From positions 868,001 through 932,000 of the forward strand of contig NZ_JBHUIB010000012.1 of NCBI RefSeq assembly GCF_042682785.1: a stretch of 64,000 nucleotides of DNA. Reading direction: 5' to 3'. The notes under the pieces are model-generated. The model had not been told where the DNA came from. It did no database searches and was given only the letters and a program-made list of their open reading frames with translations. Source of the stretch: Thalassotalea_F euphylliae. GTDB taxonomy: Bacteria; Pseudomonadota; Gammaproteobacteria; Enterobacterales; Alteromonadaceae. This document shows positions 8,480 to 17,002 of this stretch, piece after piece. The position numbers and the translations under genes are program-made. Position 1 is the stretch's first letter. The number at the start of each line of letters is the position of its first letter.

Positions 8480-10138
8480 TTAGGGATTTAGTTTGATATC
8501 TTGAATATCTTTTTCGGAATGTGCAGGCGCAAACTGAGAAATAATTTTGAGTAGGCTTGTACCTTGCCAATGAGCAGTATTTTTACTGTATAGGTTGGCT
8601 TGAAGTTGTTGCAGCTCAAATATCAAAGGTTTGTTGTTACATTGCGCGATCACATCTGCGATAGTTTTGGCGTTGCTAGCGGTTTTTTGGTTAAACCAAG
8701 GGACTATCATACTAAGCACGGCAGACGAATCATTCTTTTTACATGCGGCCATAAGCGACAATTGTGCACTACTGGCGTCAACTGGCTTATCTGAAGTAGC
8801 GTCATAACGGTTTGATACTCTGTAAGTAATGAACCACGCGAGACTGGTTAATAACCACAGTGCTAAGAAAAGCCATTGTAACCAAGAACTTTGCGTTACA
8901 TAAACGGTTTCTACGTTACCTGTCGCGTTGTAACTTTCTGGCTGAGCTAGCGTTTGTGTTGGCGGTACAAAGCTGCGTTGTTCTGATAGTTCACCTGGCT
9001 CAACGTTAATCGTTTGAGCGGGCAATGTTGCTGTTTCCATACGATTGGTTATCGTATTCCACCAAGGCACTTGCACGGCAGGTAGTGTGAACTCGCCAGG
9101 CTTAGTCGCTACAATTGCAAAGTTACTGACACTCTGGCTAACATAGCGTCCATTGGTAATATTCGCGTGCGTTGTTTGCTGATCTGGGTATACCTTTAAC
9201 CCCGTTGGAAGGGCAAGTTCGAGCTCTGGAAGTTGCTCTTTACTCACGCCCACGGCAGTCAATGTAATTGTACGGGTAATTGGGTCGCCCACTTTAAAGC
9301 TGGAACCTGAAGGTTGCCATTCTTGATGTAGTGTCATCAATTCACTTGGTAGCCAGTGTCCTGAATAGCTTGTAGGTTTAGGCTTCACTGTGATCGGCAA
9401 CTCCTCACCCAACACACTGATTGCTTTACTATCGCCAAAACTTAAAAAACTAGAGCGGCTATTTGAGCGAACCAATATTTCACCTGAAAACATTGGAGAT
9501 CTCAGGTAAAACTCTCCACTACGCTGCGGGATAATAGAAAACGAACGCTCAATGACACGGTATCTTCTGCCGTTGACGGTAGTTTCGCTTTCTTTGTCTT
9601 TACCCACCTGTTCTATTGAGGCGCCTTCTAGTGCCGGTTCAGTCAGGCTTCCACGCTTTAGTTCTGCTGCAAAATGCAGTTTAATGGTTAACGTGACCAT
9701 TTGTTGAACATAAACGTCGTTGTTGGAAATTGCGGTGGTGATAAATACATCTTTTTGTGAAGAAGTGCCTGCTTGACCGGGTTCTAGCACTGTCAAAGAA
9801 ATAAGGGAGGTTTGCTTACCTTCAATTGTTAATGCGGGAATGGTGATATTGCCTGCTCGCTTCGGAATAAGCAACGTTTGCCACTTTGTCGTACGAGAGG
9901 TTTTAAAGTTGATGATACTTGTTTGTGTGCTCACTGAGGTACGCACCACCACAAAATCATTTTCTAATGCACTCGTATCTAGCGCATTAGTATCAACATC
10001 ATCATCTGCAATAGTGGTGAGTACAAATGATTCATTAACCACCGCCGGGTTACGGTCTACTGTTGCGGTAACTTGTGTTAAGGCCCAAGTGTAAGAAGTA
10101 AATATAAATAAAATAAAGCCTAGAAATATTCTTACCAC
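8480..10138 (-). CDS. batD: BatD-family protein (oxygen tolerance)
   Basis: Envelope protein of the MoxR/Bat locus, 552 aa. It has an N-terminal signal peptide (about 1-19, ending in YTWA), a long beta-rich periplasmic region with BatD features (ATVDRNPAVVNESFVLTT near the start, then IPALTIEGKQTS), one C-terminal transmembrane helix at about residues 420-440 (WLQWLFLALWLLTSLAWF) and a cytoplasmic tail. Bat proteins are linked to aerotolerance and stress survival in Bacteroides and Leptospira; the biochemical role is unknown. Its start overlaps the batB stop by 7 bases, and it is the last gene of the seven-kilobase operon. Confidence 0.88.
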   Translation of the reverse strand: MVRIFLGFILFIFTSYTWALTQVTATVDRNPAVVNESFVLTTIADDDVDTNALDTSALENDFVVVRTSVSTQTSIINFKTSRTTKWQTLLIPKRAGNITIPALTIEGKQTSLISLTVLEPGQAGTSSQKDVFITTAISNNDVYVQQMVTLTIKLHFAAELKRGSLTEPALEGASIEQVGKDKESETTVNGRRYRVIERSFSIIPQRSGEFYLRSPMFSGEILVRSNSRSSFLSFGDSKAISVLGEELPITVKPKPTSYSGHWLPSELMTLHQEWQPSGSSFKVGDPITRTITLTAVGVSKEQLPELELALPTGLKVYPDQQTTHANITNGRYVSQSVSNFAIVATKPGEFTLPAVQVPWWNTITNRMETATLPAQTINVEPGELSEQRSFVPPTQTLAQPESYNATGNVETVYVTQSSWLQWLFLALWLLTSLAWFITYRVSNRYDATSDKPVDASSAQLSLMAACKKNDSSAVLSMIVPWFNQKTASNAKTIADVIAQCNNKPLIFELQQLQANLYSKNTAHWQGTSLLKIISQFAPAHSEKDIQDIKLNP

Positions 10139-11976
10139 TTTTTCTTGTCTCCGTTACTACTGCCTTGATGACGACGTTTTTGATATTCCAACTTCATTTT
10201 TTCACGAAGCAGTCGGTAGGGGTCATCAGTCACTTTTTTGAGTAGTTGTTGATGCTTTTGTTCTTGCTCTTGCTGCGCTTGTTGCTCAGCTTCGGTTAGT
10301 TGTGCATTTTCCTGTTGCTCAGCTTCACCTGCTTCTTGCTGAGATTGTTCAGCACTTTGTTGCTGCTCATTCTCTTGAGTGTTGTTCTCTTCATGCTGTT
10401 GATCTGTGGCGTCTTGGTTATTTTGCTGTTCATCGTTTTGATTTTGCTCAGCGTCAGCACTGCCATTTTCTTGATTATTCTGTTGGCCTTCGTCAGATTC
10501 ACTGCTGTTTTGCGAATCATTTTGTGACTGGTTTTGATCACCGCCTTGTTGTTGTTCGTTTTCCTGTTGTTCTTGAGAGTCACTTTGTTGTTGATCGTTA
10601 CCTTGTTGATTTTGCTGTTGATCTCGCAATTGCTCCAGCAAAGCTTTATTGGCTGTTGCTTCGACATGTTCGGGGTTTTGTTGTAGCGCTTGCTCGTAGG
10701 CCTCAATTGCTTCATCGAGCTTTTGCATTTTTGCTAATGCATTACCTTGGTTATACAAAGCGTCAGCGTCACTTCCGTGTTTGAAGGCTTCCAGTGCCGC
10801 CTCGTAATTTCCAGCTTTATATTGCGCAGCACCTTGCCATAAAGGGTCTTCAAAAGCATTTGCCGCTTTCTCATATTCTTCTTTGTTAAATGCTTCTTGT
10901 CCTTGCTGATCTTTTGTTTTGAACCATTGTTGCCAATCTAACGCATATGCCTCTTGTTGCGGTTGTAGCAGAAGCAAGGGGACTAGTGCGACTAATGCGC
11001 CTCTACGGAAATAAGGAAGTAGCAATGGAAGCGCCAGTAACAGCAGGTAAGGGCCAGCTTCTTGCCATTGGTCACCTTGCTGCTCGTTTTCTGATGCCTT
11101 TTGCTCTGCTTGTTCAATATTTTTTGTGATCAATCGCTTAATATCCGAAATGTCATTACGAATAGTTTGATAGGAACCACCGCTGTTAACTGCAACACCA
11201 TAAAGTAGTTTTTCGGAAAGTTTTGGAATGACAATGGCGCCGCTGTTGTCTTTAAGTAATTCTCCATTCGGCAATTTTATAGGGGCACCAGATGGTGTTC
11301 CGATGCCAAGAATGTTGACGGTATGTTGATGCTCAGCTGACCACTGGGTTAAGTCTTCAATGTCTTCCCTATCAATGCCATCGGTGAACCAGTATATATC
11401 CCCTTCAATATGGCCTGCATTAGCCAGCATATCGTGCGCCAAATGCAATGCAGCCAGTGGGTTGCTGCCAAGCTCAGGCATCAAGTCAGGACTCAAAGCA
11501 GGTAAGAAAAGTTTTATGTTGTTAATGTCTTCTGTTAGCGGGCTAATAGCAAAGGCATCGCCCGCATAGGCGACAAGACCTATATCGCCTTCATTTATAT
11601 TATCTAGAAGGTCGATTGCTTTGAAGCGTGCACGCGTTAAACGATTGGGTGACAAGTCTGTTGAGAACATGGAATAAGACATGTCCATGATCAATACCGA
11701 ACCGCGCTCAATGTTATAGACAGGCTGTGGAAGTTTTTCCCACGCAGGGCCGGCCAGTGCGACGATGCTTAGTACCCAGAGTACTACCGCGGGCAACACA
11801 GAAAGGGATTTACCATTGGCGCCAGGTTCTATCATTTGTTTTGACAGATGAGCAGGCAAAATTCGCTGCCAGCCAGATTGACTGACTTGAATGCGTTTAA
11901 TCAACCACACTAATAATGGCAATGCCAGCAAACCCAATAGCCATAAGGGGCGAATGAAATGGAAATTTTCCATCAT
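10132..11976 (-). CDS. batB: BatB-type VWA protein fused to TPR (BatC-like) and a Gln/Glu/Asn-rich tail
   Basis: Membrane-anchored 614-residue protein: helices near residues 10-28 and 58-75, a von Willebrand A domain at about 90-290 with MIDAS motif DMSYS and a later FTDG, a transmembrane segment at about 305-335, then TPR repeats at about 375-450 (YKAGNYEAALEAF, YNQGNALAKMQKLDEAIEAY). A tail of about 110 residues is nearly all Q, N, E, S and D, before a basic C-terminus. In many genomes the VWA (BatB) and TPR (BatC) parts are separate genes; here they are one. It overlaps batA by 4 bases. The low-complexity tail creates spurious open frames on both strands. Confidence 0.9.
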   Translation of the reverse strand: MMENFHFIRPLWLLGLLALPLLVWLIKRIQVSQSGWQRILPAHLSKQMIEPGANGKSLSVLPAVVLWVLSIVALAGPAWEKLPQPVYNIERGSVLIMDMSYSMFSTDLSPNRLTRARFKAIDLLDNINEGDIGLVAYAGDAFAISPLTEDINNIKLFLPALSPDLMPELGSNPLAALHLAHDMLANAGHIEGDIYWFTDGIDREDIEDLTQWSAEHQHTVNILGIGTPSGAPIKLPNGELLKDNSGAIVIPKLSEKLLYGVAVNSGGSYQTIRNDISDIKRLITKNIEQAEQKASENEQQGDQWQEAGPYLLLLALPLLLPYFRRGALVALVPLLLLQPQQEAYALDWQQWFKTKDQQGQEAFNKEEYEKAANAFEDPLWQGAAQYKAGNYEAALEAFKHGSDADALYNQGNALAKMQKLDEAIEAYEQALQQNPEHVEATANKALLEQLRDQQQNQQGNDQQQSDSQEQQENEQQQGGDQNQSQNDSQNSSESDEGQQNNQENGSADAEQNQNDEQQNNQDATDQQHEENNTQENEQQQSAEQSQQEAGEAEQQENAQLTEAEQQAQQEQEQKHQQLLKKVTDDPYRLLREKMKLEYQKRRHQGSSNGDKKKW

Positions 11977-12977
11977 GACATCGCTCCTCGTCGGTCTAAT
12001 AAACGTGTGCCCAAATTAAGCCACAGCAAATACGCAAAAGCGAGCGCAAGTGCTGCAGTCATTGGATAATAGAACAATGCTTTTAAGGGCCGCATTTGTT
12101 GCTGATCTTGTTCTACAGGCTCTAGTTTATCGAGCAACTCATAGATTTGTGTCATTGATTGGCTGTCGCGCGCTCTGAAGTACTGCCCGCCGGTTTGATC
12201 AGCAATTTTTATTAGGGTTTCCTCATCAAGCTCACTTGAAGGGTTTACTCGGCGCACACCAAACAGTGAGCGCTGTAACATTTCGTCGGCACCAATACCG
12301 ATAGTATAGATAGTAATACCTTTAGCAACAGCGAGTTCAAGTGCTTGTTCTGGGGTGATCTTGCCAGCTGTATTTTGCCCGTCAGTCAGTAAAAGAAGCA
12401 CTCGATTAGACTCTTTTTTACTTTCAAAGCGTTTTACAGCCAGTGCAATAGCATCACCAATGGCAGTTTTTTTACCTACAAGTCCAAGAACGGTCTCGTC
12501 TAGCATTTGCGCTACGGTTTTGCGATCAAAGGTCATGGGCGTTTGCATGTATGCATCATCGCCAAAAAGAATAAGTCCCAGTCGGTCGCCAACTCTACGC
12601 TCAATAAATTCACCAAGCAGTACTTTTAGCATTTGTAAGCGATTAACGGTACCACCGTTAAGCTCCATATCTTCAACTTGCATACTGCCAGATAAGTCGA
12701 CCGCTATCATCATTTCACGGCCTTCGGTGGGGATGTCTACCGCTTCTCCAAGCCATTGCGGTCTGCTTGCCGCAATAACAACGAGTATCCAAATTAGAGT
12801 CAATAATACTAAAGAAAGCTTGCTTTTATTTGGCGCGTTATTGGATAAATCGTTGCCCGTTACGATTGCAGGTACACGCAGTGCGGCAGCTGAGGCATTT
12901 TTCTTGGCGGGTAAAAGATATACTAGTAGCGGCAGTGGAAGTAGCGCTAATAAATATGGCCAAGCAAACTCAATCAT
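11973..12977 (-). CDS. batA: BatA-type VWA-domain membrane protein
   Basis: A 334-residue inner-membrane protein: two N-terminal helices (about 5-20 and 55-72), a von Willebrand A domain at about 85-285 with a full MIDAS (DLSGSM; later LLLTDGQNT) and a C-terminal helix (FYYPMTAALALAFAYLLWL). MIDAS-containing VWA domains bind partners through a divalent metal and are typical substrates or adaptors of MoxR AAA+ ATPases, which fits the moxR gene at the head of the operon. Start and stop overlap both neighbours by 4 bases, indicating strict co-translation. Confidence 0.92.
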   Translation of the reverse strand: MIEFAWPYLLALLPLPLLVYLLPAKKNASAAALRVPAIVTGNDLSNNAPNKSKLSLVLLTLIWILVVIAASRPQWLGEAVDIPTEGREMMIAVDLSGSMQVEDMELNGGTVNRLQMLKVLLGEFIERRVGDRLGLILFGDDAYMQTPMTFDRKTVAQMLDETVLGLVGKKTAIGDAIALAVKRFESKKESNRVLLLLTDGQNTAGKITPEQALELAVAKGITIYTIGIGADEMLQRSLFGVRRVNPSSELDEETLIKIADQTGGQYFRARDSQSMTQIYELLDKLEPVEQDQQQMRPLKALFYYPMTAALALAFAYLLWLNLGTRLLDRRGAMS

Positions 12978-13477
12978 GATTTTGCTCCTATGTGACCTTT
13001 CATTGCTTCTTCATTTTTCAAGGCATGTTTTTTCTTAGTTGGTAGTGCATGACTAACCCAATACATGAGGGCTTTATTGAAGGCGGCAACATTGTTGTTC
13101 TCACCTTTTTGGTAAAGTGAAGAAAAATGGTCCGAAGAAAGCGTTTCAAATTCTGCAGCTTTGCTAGCTGGAATATGGTCACGCATAAATGTCACTAATC
13201 CAGAACTATGCAGATTCGCTACTTGTGCTCTTGGAAAATAATGTATCAGTGCTACTTTTAGTAGTTCACTGCTGCGCTCTTGTGATGTCGATTTTGCCAA
13301 TTCAACAAGAATACGTTTTTTGATTTTTACACGTTGTCTATGCTGTTTGACTTTCATTGTGATGTAGATAACTAACGCAATAATGCATGCCAGCAATATC
13401 CACCAGCCAATTGCTACTGGATAATTGTGAATTTGCTGCGGTAAATGAATATCATTTAATTGAGCTAACGGATCCAA
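12974..13477 (-). CDS. DUF4381-family membrane protein of the MoxR/Bat operon
   Basis: A 167-residue protein with one transmembrane helix at about residues 24-42 (IGWWILLACIIALVIYITM) and a basic cytoplasmic domain. It has the DUF4381 pattern: N-terminal PLAQLNDIHLPQQI before the helix and VGWW-like IGWWILL within it. Genes of this family sit between DUF58 and batA in many proteobacterial Bat operons; the function is unknown but presumably structural. It overlaps DUF58 by 13 bases and batA by 4. Confidence 0.85.
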   Translation of the reverse strand: MDPLAQLNDIHLPQQIHNYPVAIGWWILLACIIALVIYITMKVKQHRQRVKIKKRILVELAKSTSQERSSELLKVALIHYFPRAQVANLHSSGLVTFMRDHIPASKAAEFETLSSDHFSSLYQKGENNNVAAFNKALMYWVSHALPTKKKHALKNEEAMKGHIGAKS

Positions 13478-14472
13478 TGGCTTACTCCATCCGTCAATTG
13501 AGCTTCGATGCTGCTATCAGTAGATATGGTAAAAACACGTGCTCCTGCTTTTTGCAGCAGGCCTTGCTTACCACTCATCAATTTACGTGCTTTTAACTGA
13601 TACGCCTGTTTAATTTTTGCGTCACCGAGGGTGAATTGCTGTCTTGATTCACCATCTGTCATTGCCACATTTAAACGGTAGCCAACATCTGGCAGGTTTT
13701 GTTCAAGAGGATCGACAATCATAGCCACTACTAACTCACAGTGACGGCTGATTATCGACAAATGCCGTACACCTTGCTCTGAAATACCATTGCCGTCAGT
13801 GATCAGGTAAACCAAGCTGCCTGGCTTTGCTATTTGTCGTAATCGTTGGCAGTTTTCTTCAAAAGCAGACACTGCCGTTTGATGAGTGAGAGGTTCTTGC
13901 TGAGTTAGGCTTAGTTGATGAATTTCCTGCAATGTATGAAGGTAGTGCAACACCCCTTGTTTACGGGAGCGAGGCTTGCATTCAATATGAGCCGATTCGT
14001 TAAAAACTATGCCGCCTAGTCTGTCTCCACGTTGCTTGGCATGCCATGCAACTAATGAGGCAAGATGTGCGGCTTGAACAGACTTACAAAGCAAGCGAGT
14101 GCCGAATAACATGCTTTGGCTAAAATCAGTTGCCACTAGCACGGGTCTTTCTATTTCTTCACGGAAAAGTTTGGTATGGGTTTTACCTGTGCGAGCAGTT
14201 ACGCGCCAGTCGATAGCACGAATATCGTCGCCATGTTGATAATGACGCACTTCGTCAAATTCCATACCACGACCTTTTGATCGCGCTAAGTAATTGCCGG
14301 CCATCTTAGATTGTTGGTTTTTACTGGCTTTTAGGTCTATCAAACCTGCCTTGCTCTGATACTGCAATAACTCCTGAATGGTCAGGTGTACACCATCCGT
14401 GTGCAGCTGGCTTAACACCTGTTCGACAGATGGTGTATTGTTTTCAACTTTTGAGCGGGAAAACCACTTCAT
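13465..14472 (-). CDS. DUF58-domain protein of the MoxR/Bat operon
   Basis: A 335-residue soluble protein with the signature DUF58 segment at about residues 70-115: GRGMEFDEVRHYQHGDD, then IRAIDWRVTARTGKTHTK and FREEIERPV. The remainder has a VWA-like fold (VATDFSQSM, YLITDG). DUF58 proteins nearly always accompany a MoxR ATPase. It starts 40 bases after the moxR stop. The function is unproven, but adaptor roles between the AAA+ ATPase and the membrane VWA proteins are proposed for the family. Confidence 0.92.
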   Translation of the reverse strand: MKWFSRSKVENNTPSVEQVLSQLHTDGVHLTIQELLQYQSKAGLIDLKASKNQQSKMAGNYLARSKGRGMEFDEVRHYQHGDDIRAIDWRVTARTGKTHTKLFREEIERPVLVATDFSQSMLFGTRLLCKSVQAAHLASLVAWHAKQRGDRLGGIVFNESAHIECKPRSRKQGVLHYLHTLQEIHQLSLTQQEPLTHQTAVSAFEENCQRLRQIAKPGSLVYLITDGNGISEQGVRHLSIISRHCELVVAMIVDPLEQNLPDVGYRLNVAMTDGESRQQFTLGDAKIKQAYQLKARKLMSGKQGLLQKAGARVFTISTDSSIEAQLTDGVSHWIR

Positions 14473-14512
14473 TATCTAACGCTCGATATTCTCTGTTTGC
14501 TGCAAATCAATA

Positions 14513-15469
14513 TTAACCAATAGCGACAAGCGAAACTAAGTGGTCAATCAATTGGTTGGCGGTGATTCCTTCAGCTTCTGCTTGATAGGTCAATAGTAAG
14601 CGATGGCGCAATACATTATGCACTACTGCTTGAACATCTTCAGGACTGACGAAGTCACGTCCATGTAACCATGCGCGTGCGCGTGCGCATCGGTCTAATG
14701 CAATCGTTGCGCGGGGGCTAGCACCGAATGCCAACCATGCTTTTAATTTCTCGTCATATTTTTCAGGCTGGCGCGTGGCAATAATTAAATCAACGATATA
14801 TTGCTCGACGGCTGGCGCCATATGAATTTTTAATACTTCTTCACGTGCCGTGAAAATTTCATCCTGAGAAAGAGTACGAAGTGGTGTTTTTTCTTCTTTC
14901 AGCGCTTCACCACGATTTAATTTAAGAATCTCTAACTCACTCTCAGCACCTGGATAACTGACATCAAGATGCATTAAGAAACGGTCAAGTTGAGCTTCTG
15001 GTAATGGGTAAGTACCTTCTTGCTCAATAGGGTTTTGTGTAGCCATGACAAGAAACAAATCAGGTAATTTATAGGTTTTTCTACCTACGGTTATTTGACC
15101 TTCAGCCATCGCTTCAAGCAATGCTGACTGAACTTTAGCTGGCGCACGGTTTATTTCATCGGCTAACACTAAATTTCTGAAAAGAGGACCTGACTGAAAG
15201 ACGAAACTACCATCTTCTGGACGATAAATATCGGTTCCTGTTAAATCAGCAGGTAATAAATCGGGCGTAAATTGTACTCGGTGAAAATCTGCCTCCACGC
15301 CTTGCGCTAGTGCATTGACTGCTCGCGTTTTTGCCAGACCTGGTGGGCCTTCGACTATTAAGTGTCCGTTTGCCAACAGAGCAATCAATAAATTTTCAAC
15401 GAGCTCATGTTGACCAATGATTTGATCAGCAAGGTGTGTTTTTAACGCGGAAAAGTGTTCAATGGTCAT
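14513..15469 (-). CDS. moxR: MoxR-family AAA+ ATPase
   Basis: A 318-residue chaperone-like ATPase, first gene of the Bat operon. Walker A GPPGLAKTR at about residues 40-48, Walker B LVLADEINRAPAK at about 100-112, sensor-1 MATQNPIEQEGTYPLPEAQ and the lid region GASPRATIALDRCARARA. MoxR proteins remodel or metal-load partner complexes through VWA proteins, two of which are encoded downstream. The ribosome site is weak. The 228 bases upstream, shared with the divergent fadI, contain the operon promoter. Confidence 0.95.
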   Translation of the reverse strand: MTIEHFSALKTHLADQIIGQHELVENLLIALLANGHLIVEGPPGLAKTRAVNALAQGVEADFHRVQFTPDLLPADLTGTDIYRPEDGSFVFQSGPLFRNLVLADEINRAPAKVQSALLEAMAEGQITVGRKTYKLPDLFLVMATQNPIEQEGTYPLPEAQLDRFLMHLDVSYPGAESELEILKLNRGEALKEEKTPLRTLSQDEIFTAREEVLKIHMAPAVEQYIVDLIIATRQPEKYDEKLKAWLAFGASPRATIALDRCARARAWLHGRDFVSPEDVQAVVHNVLRHRLLLTYQAEAEGITANQLIDHLVSLVAIG

Positions 15470-15667
15470 GTGAAATGTTTTCTATTTATTATCAATATAC
15501 TAGTGTTAAAGCATGTCGATTTTTAAGACATTGCATTTTATATAAGGTTCAACCAGCTAATTACAAGGCTAATCTTGTAAGAATTTATCAAGCTATGATC
15601 AACACACTCCTGAAATCGACGTCTTGTTGAAAAAAAAATAATTGACGTTAGAATTGAGTAAAAGTTC

Positions 15668-15682
15668 AGAGGTCAGACCTCT
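15668..15682. promoter_or_regulatory. FadR-like operator upstream of fadI
   Basis: Perfect 7-1-7 palindrome AGAGGTCAGACCTCT whose core GGTCAGACC matches the GGTCNGACC core of the E. coli FadR site. It ends 15 bases before the fadI ATG, so bound repressor would block transcription or early elongation of the beta-oxidation operon. The core match is seen directly; the identity of the regulator is inference, since PsrA-type regulators are also used in this order. Confidence 0.6.
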
Positions 15683-15697
15683 TAAAAAGGAAACACA

Positions 15698-17002
15698 ATG
15701 TCAAACACAATTAAAACGCCAAAAGGGGAGCGCATCGCGGTAGTCGCGGGCCTGCGTACACCTTTTGCTAAACAAGCAACGGCTTTCCATGGTGTACCAG
15801 CAGTTGATCTGGGCAAAATGGTAGTTAACGAATTAATGAAAAGACACGACGTTGACCCGCAAATAGTCGATCAATTAGTGTTTGGCCAAGTAGTTCAAAT
15901 GCCAGAGGCACCAAACATTGCACGTGAAATTGTGTTGGGCACTGGTATGAATATTCATACAGACGCGTACAGCGTGTCTCGCGCATGTGCGACTAGCTTC
16001 CAGTCTACCGTAAATGTTGCAGAGTCAATTATGGCAGGTGTGGTTGATGTTGGTATTGCAGGTGGTGCAGATTCTTCGTCTGTTGCACCAATTGGTGTGA
16101 CTAAAAAATTAGCACGCTCCTTGCTCGACTTATCAAAAGCAAAAACCTTTGGGCAAAAATTCGGCCTAATCCGCCAACTTGGCTTAAAAGACTTAATGCC
16201 AGTGCCACCTGCAGTAGCTGAGTACTCGACAGGCTTATCAATGGGCCAAACGGCAGAGCAAATGGCTAAGACCCATCAAATATCGCGTGAGTCTCAAGAT
16301 GAATTAGCCCATCGCTCTCATGTATTAGCAACAGAGAGTTGGGCGGCAGGCAAGCTTGATGGCGAAGTAATGGCTGCGCATCCTGAACCACATAAAACGT
16401 TTATCGATAAAGATAACTGTATTCGTGAAAATTCTGAATTAGCGGGCTATGCACGCTTACGTCCAGTGTTCGATCGTAAGCACGGTTCCGTAACAGCAGC
16501 AAACAGTACTGCACTTACTGATGGTGCTGCAGCCATTATGTTAATGCGCGAAGGTCGTGCGAAAGAACTTGGATACAAGCCATTAGGTTACATCAAAAGC
16601 TATGCATTCACTGCGATTGACGTGTGGGAAGATATGCTGATGGGGCCAAGCTATGCGACACCACTAGCACTTAAGCGTGCAGGTATGGAACTTTCAGACT
16701 TAACATTAGTAGAAATGCATGAAGCGTTCGCAGCACAAGCGCTTTCAAATATGAAGATGTTTGGCTCGAAAAAGTTTGCGCAAGAAAAGTTAGGCCGCGA
16801 CAAAGCTATCGGTGAAATTGATATGGATAACTTTAATGTCATGGGCGGCTCGTTAGCATACGGCCATCCATTCGCGGCAACCGGTGCGCGTTTAATTACG
16901 CAAACACTAAATGAATTGAACCGCCGAGGTGGTGGTGTAGGCCTCACAACAGCCTGTGCGGCAGGTGGGTTAGGCGCAGCAATGATTGTGGAGACAGACT
17001 AA
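15698..17002 (+). CDS. fadI: Acetyl-CoA C-acyltransferase FadI (3-ketoacyl-CoA thiolase)
   Basis: Thiolase that cleaves 3-ketoacyl-CoA to acetyl-CoA and a shortened acyl-CoA, the last step of fatty acid beta-oxidation; beta subunit of the FadIJ complex. Nucleophile Cys97 in SRACATSFQS, catalytic histidine in YGHPFAATGAR and the second cysteine in LTTACAAGGLGAA. The 434-aa length fits FadI rather than the shorter FadA (about 390). A good AAGGA ribosome site precedes the ATG. The stop codon overlaps the fadJ start by one base. Confidence 0.96.
   Translation: MSNTIKTPKGERIAVVAGLRTPFAKQATAFHGVPAVDLGKMVVNELMKRHDVDPQIVDQLVFGQVVQMPEAPNIAREIVLGTGMNIHTDAYSVSRACATSFQSTVNVAESIMAGVVDVGIAGGADSSSVAPIGVTKKLARSLLDLSKAKTFGQKFGLIRQLGLKDLMPVPPAVAEYSTGLSMGQTAEQMAKTHQISRESQDELAHRSHVLATESWAAGKLDGEVMAAHPEPHKTFIDKDNCIRENSELAGYARLRPVFDRKHGSVTAANSTALTDGAAAIMLMREGRAKELGYKPLGYIKSYAFTAIDVWEDMLMGPSYATPLALKRAGMELSDLTLVEMHEAFAAQALSNMKMFGSKKFAQEKLGRDKAIGEIDMDNFNVMGGSLAYGHPFAATGARLITQTLNELNRRGGGVGLTTACAAGGLGAAMIVETD

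Noticed and set aside
10296..10784. Overlapping 75- to 160-codon frames on both strands
   Set aside because: They arise from the CAA/CAG/GAA-rich low-complexity tail of the BatB fusion, have no start signals and give repetitive implausible products.
12355..13038. 227-codon plus-strand frame antisense to batA
   Set aside because: Serine/proline-rich antisense translation of a clearly conserved VWA gene; no ribosome site.
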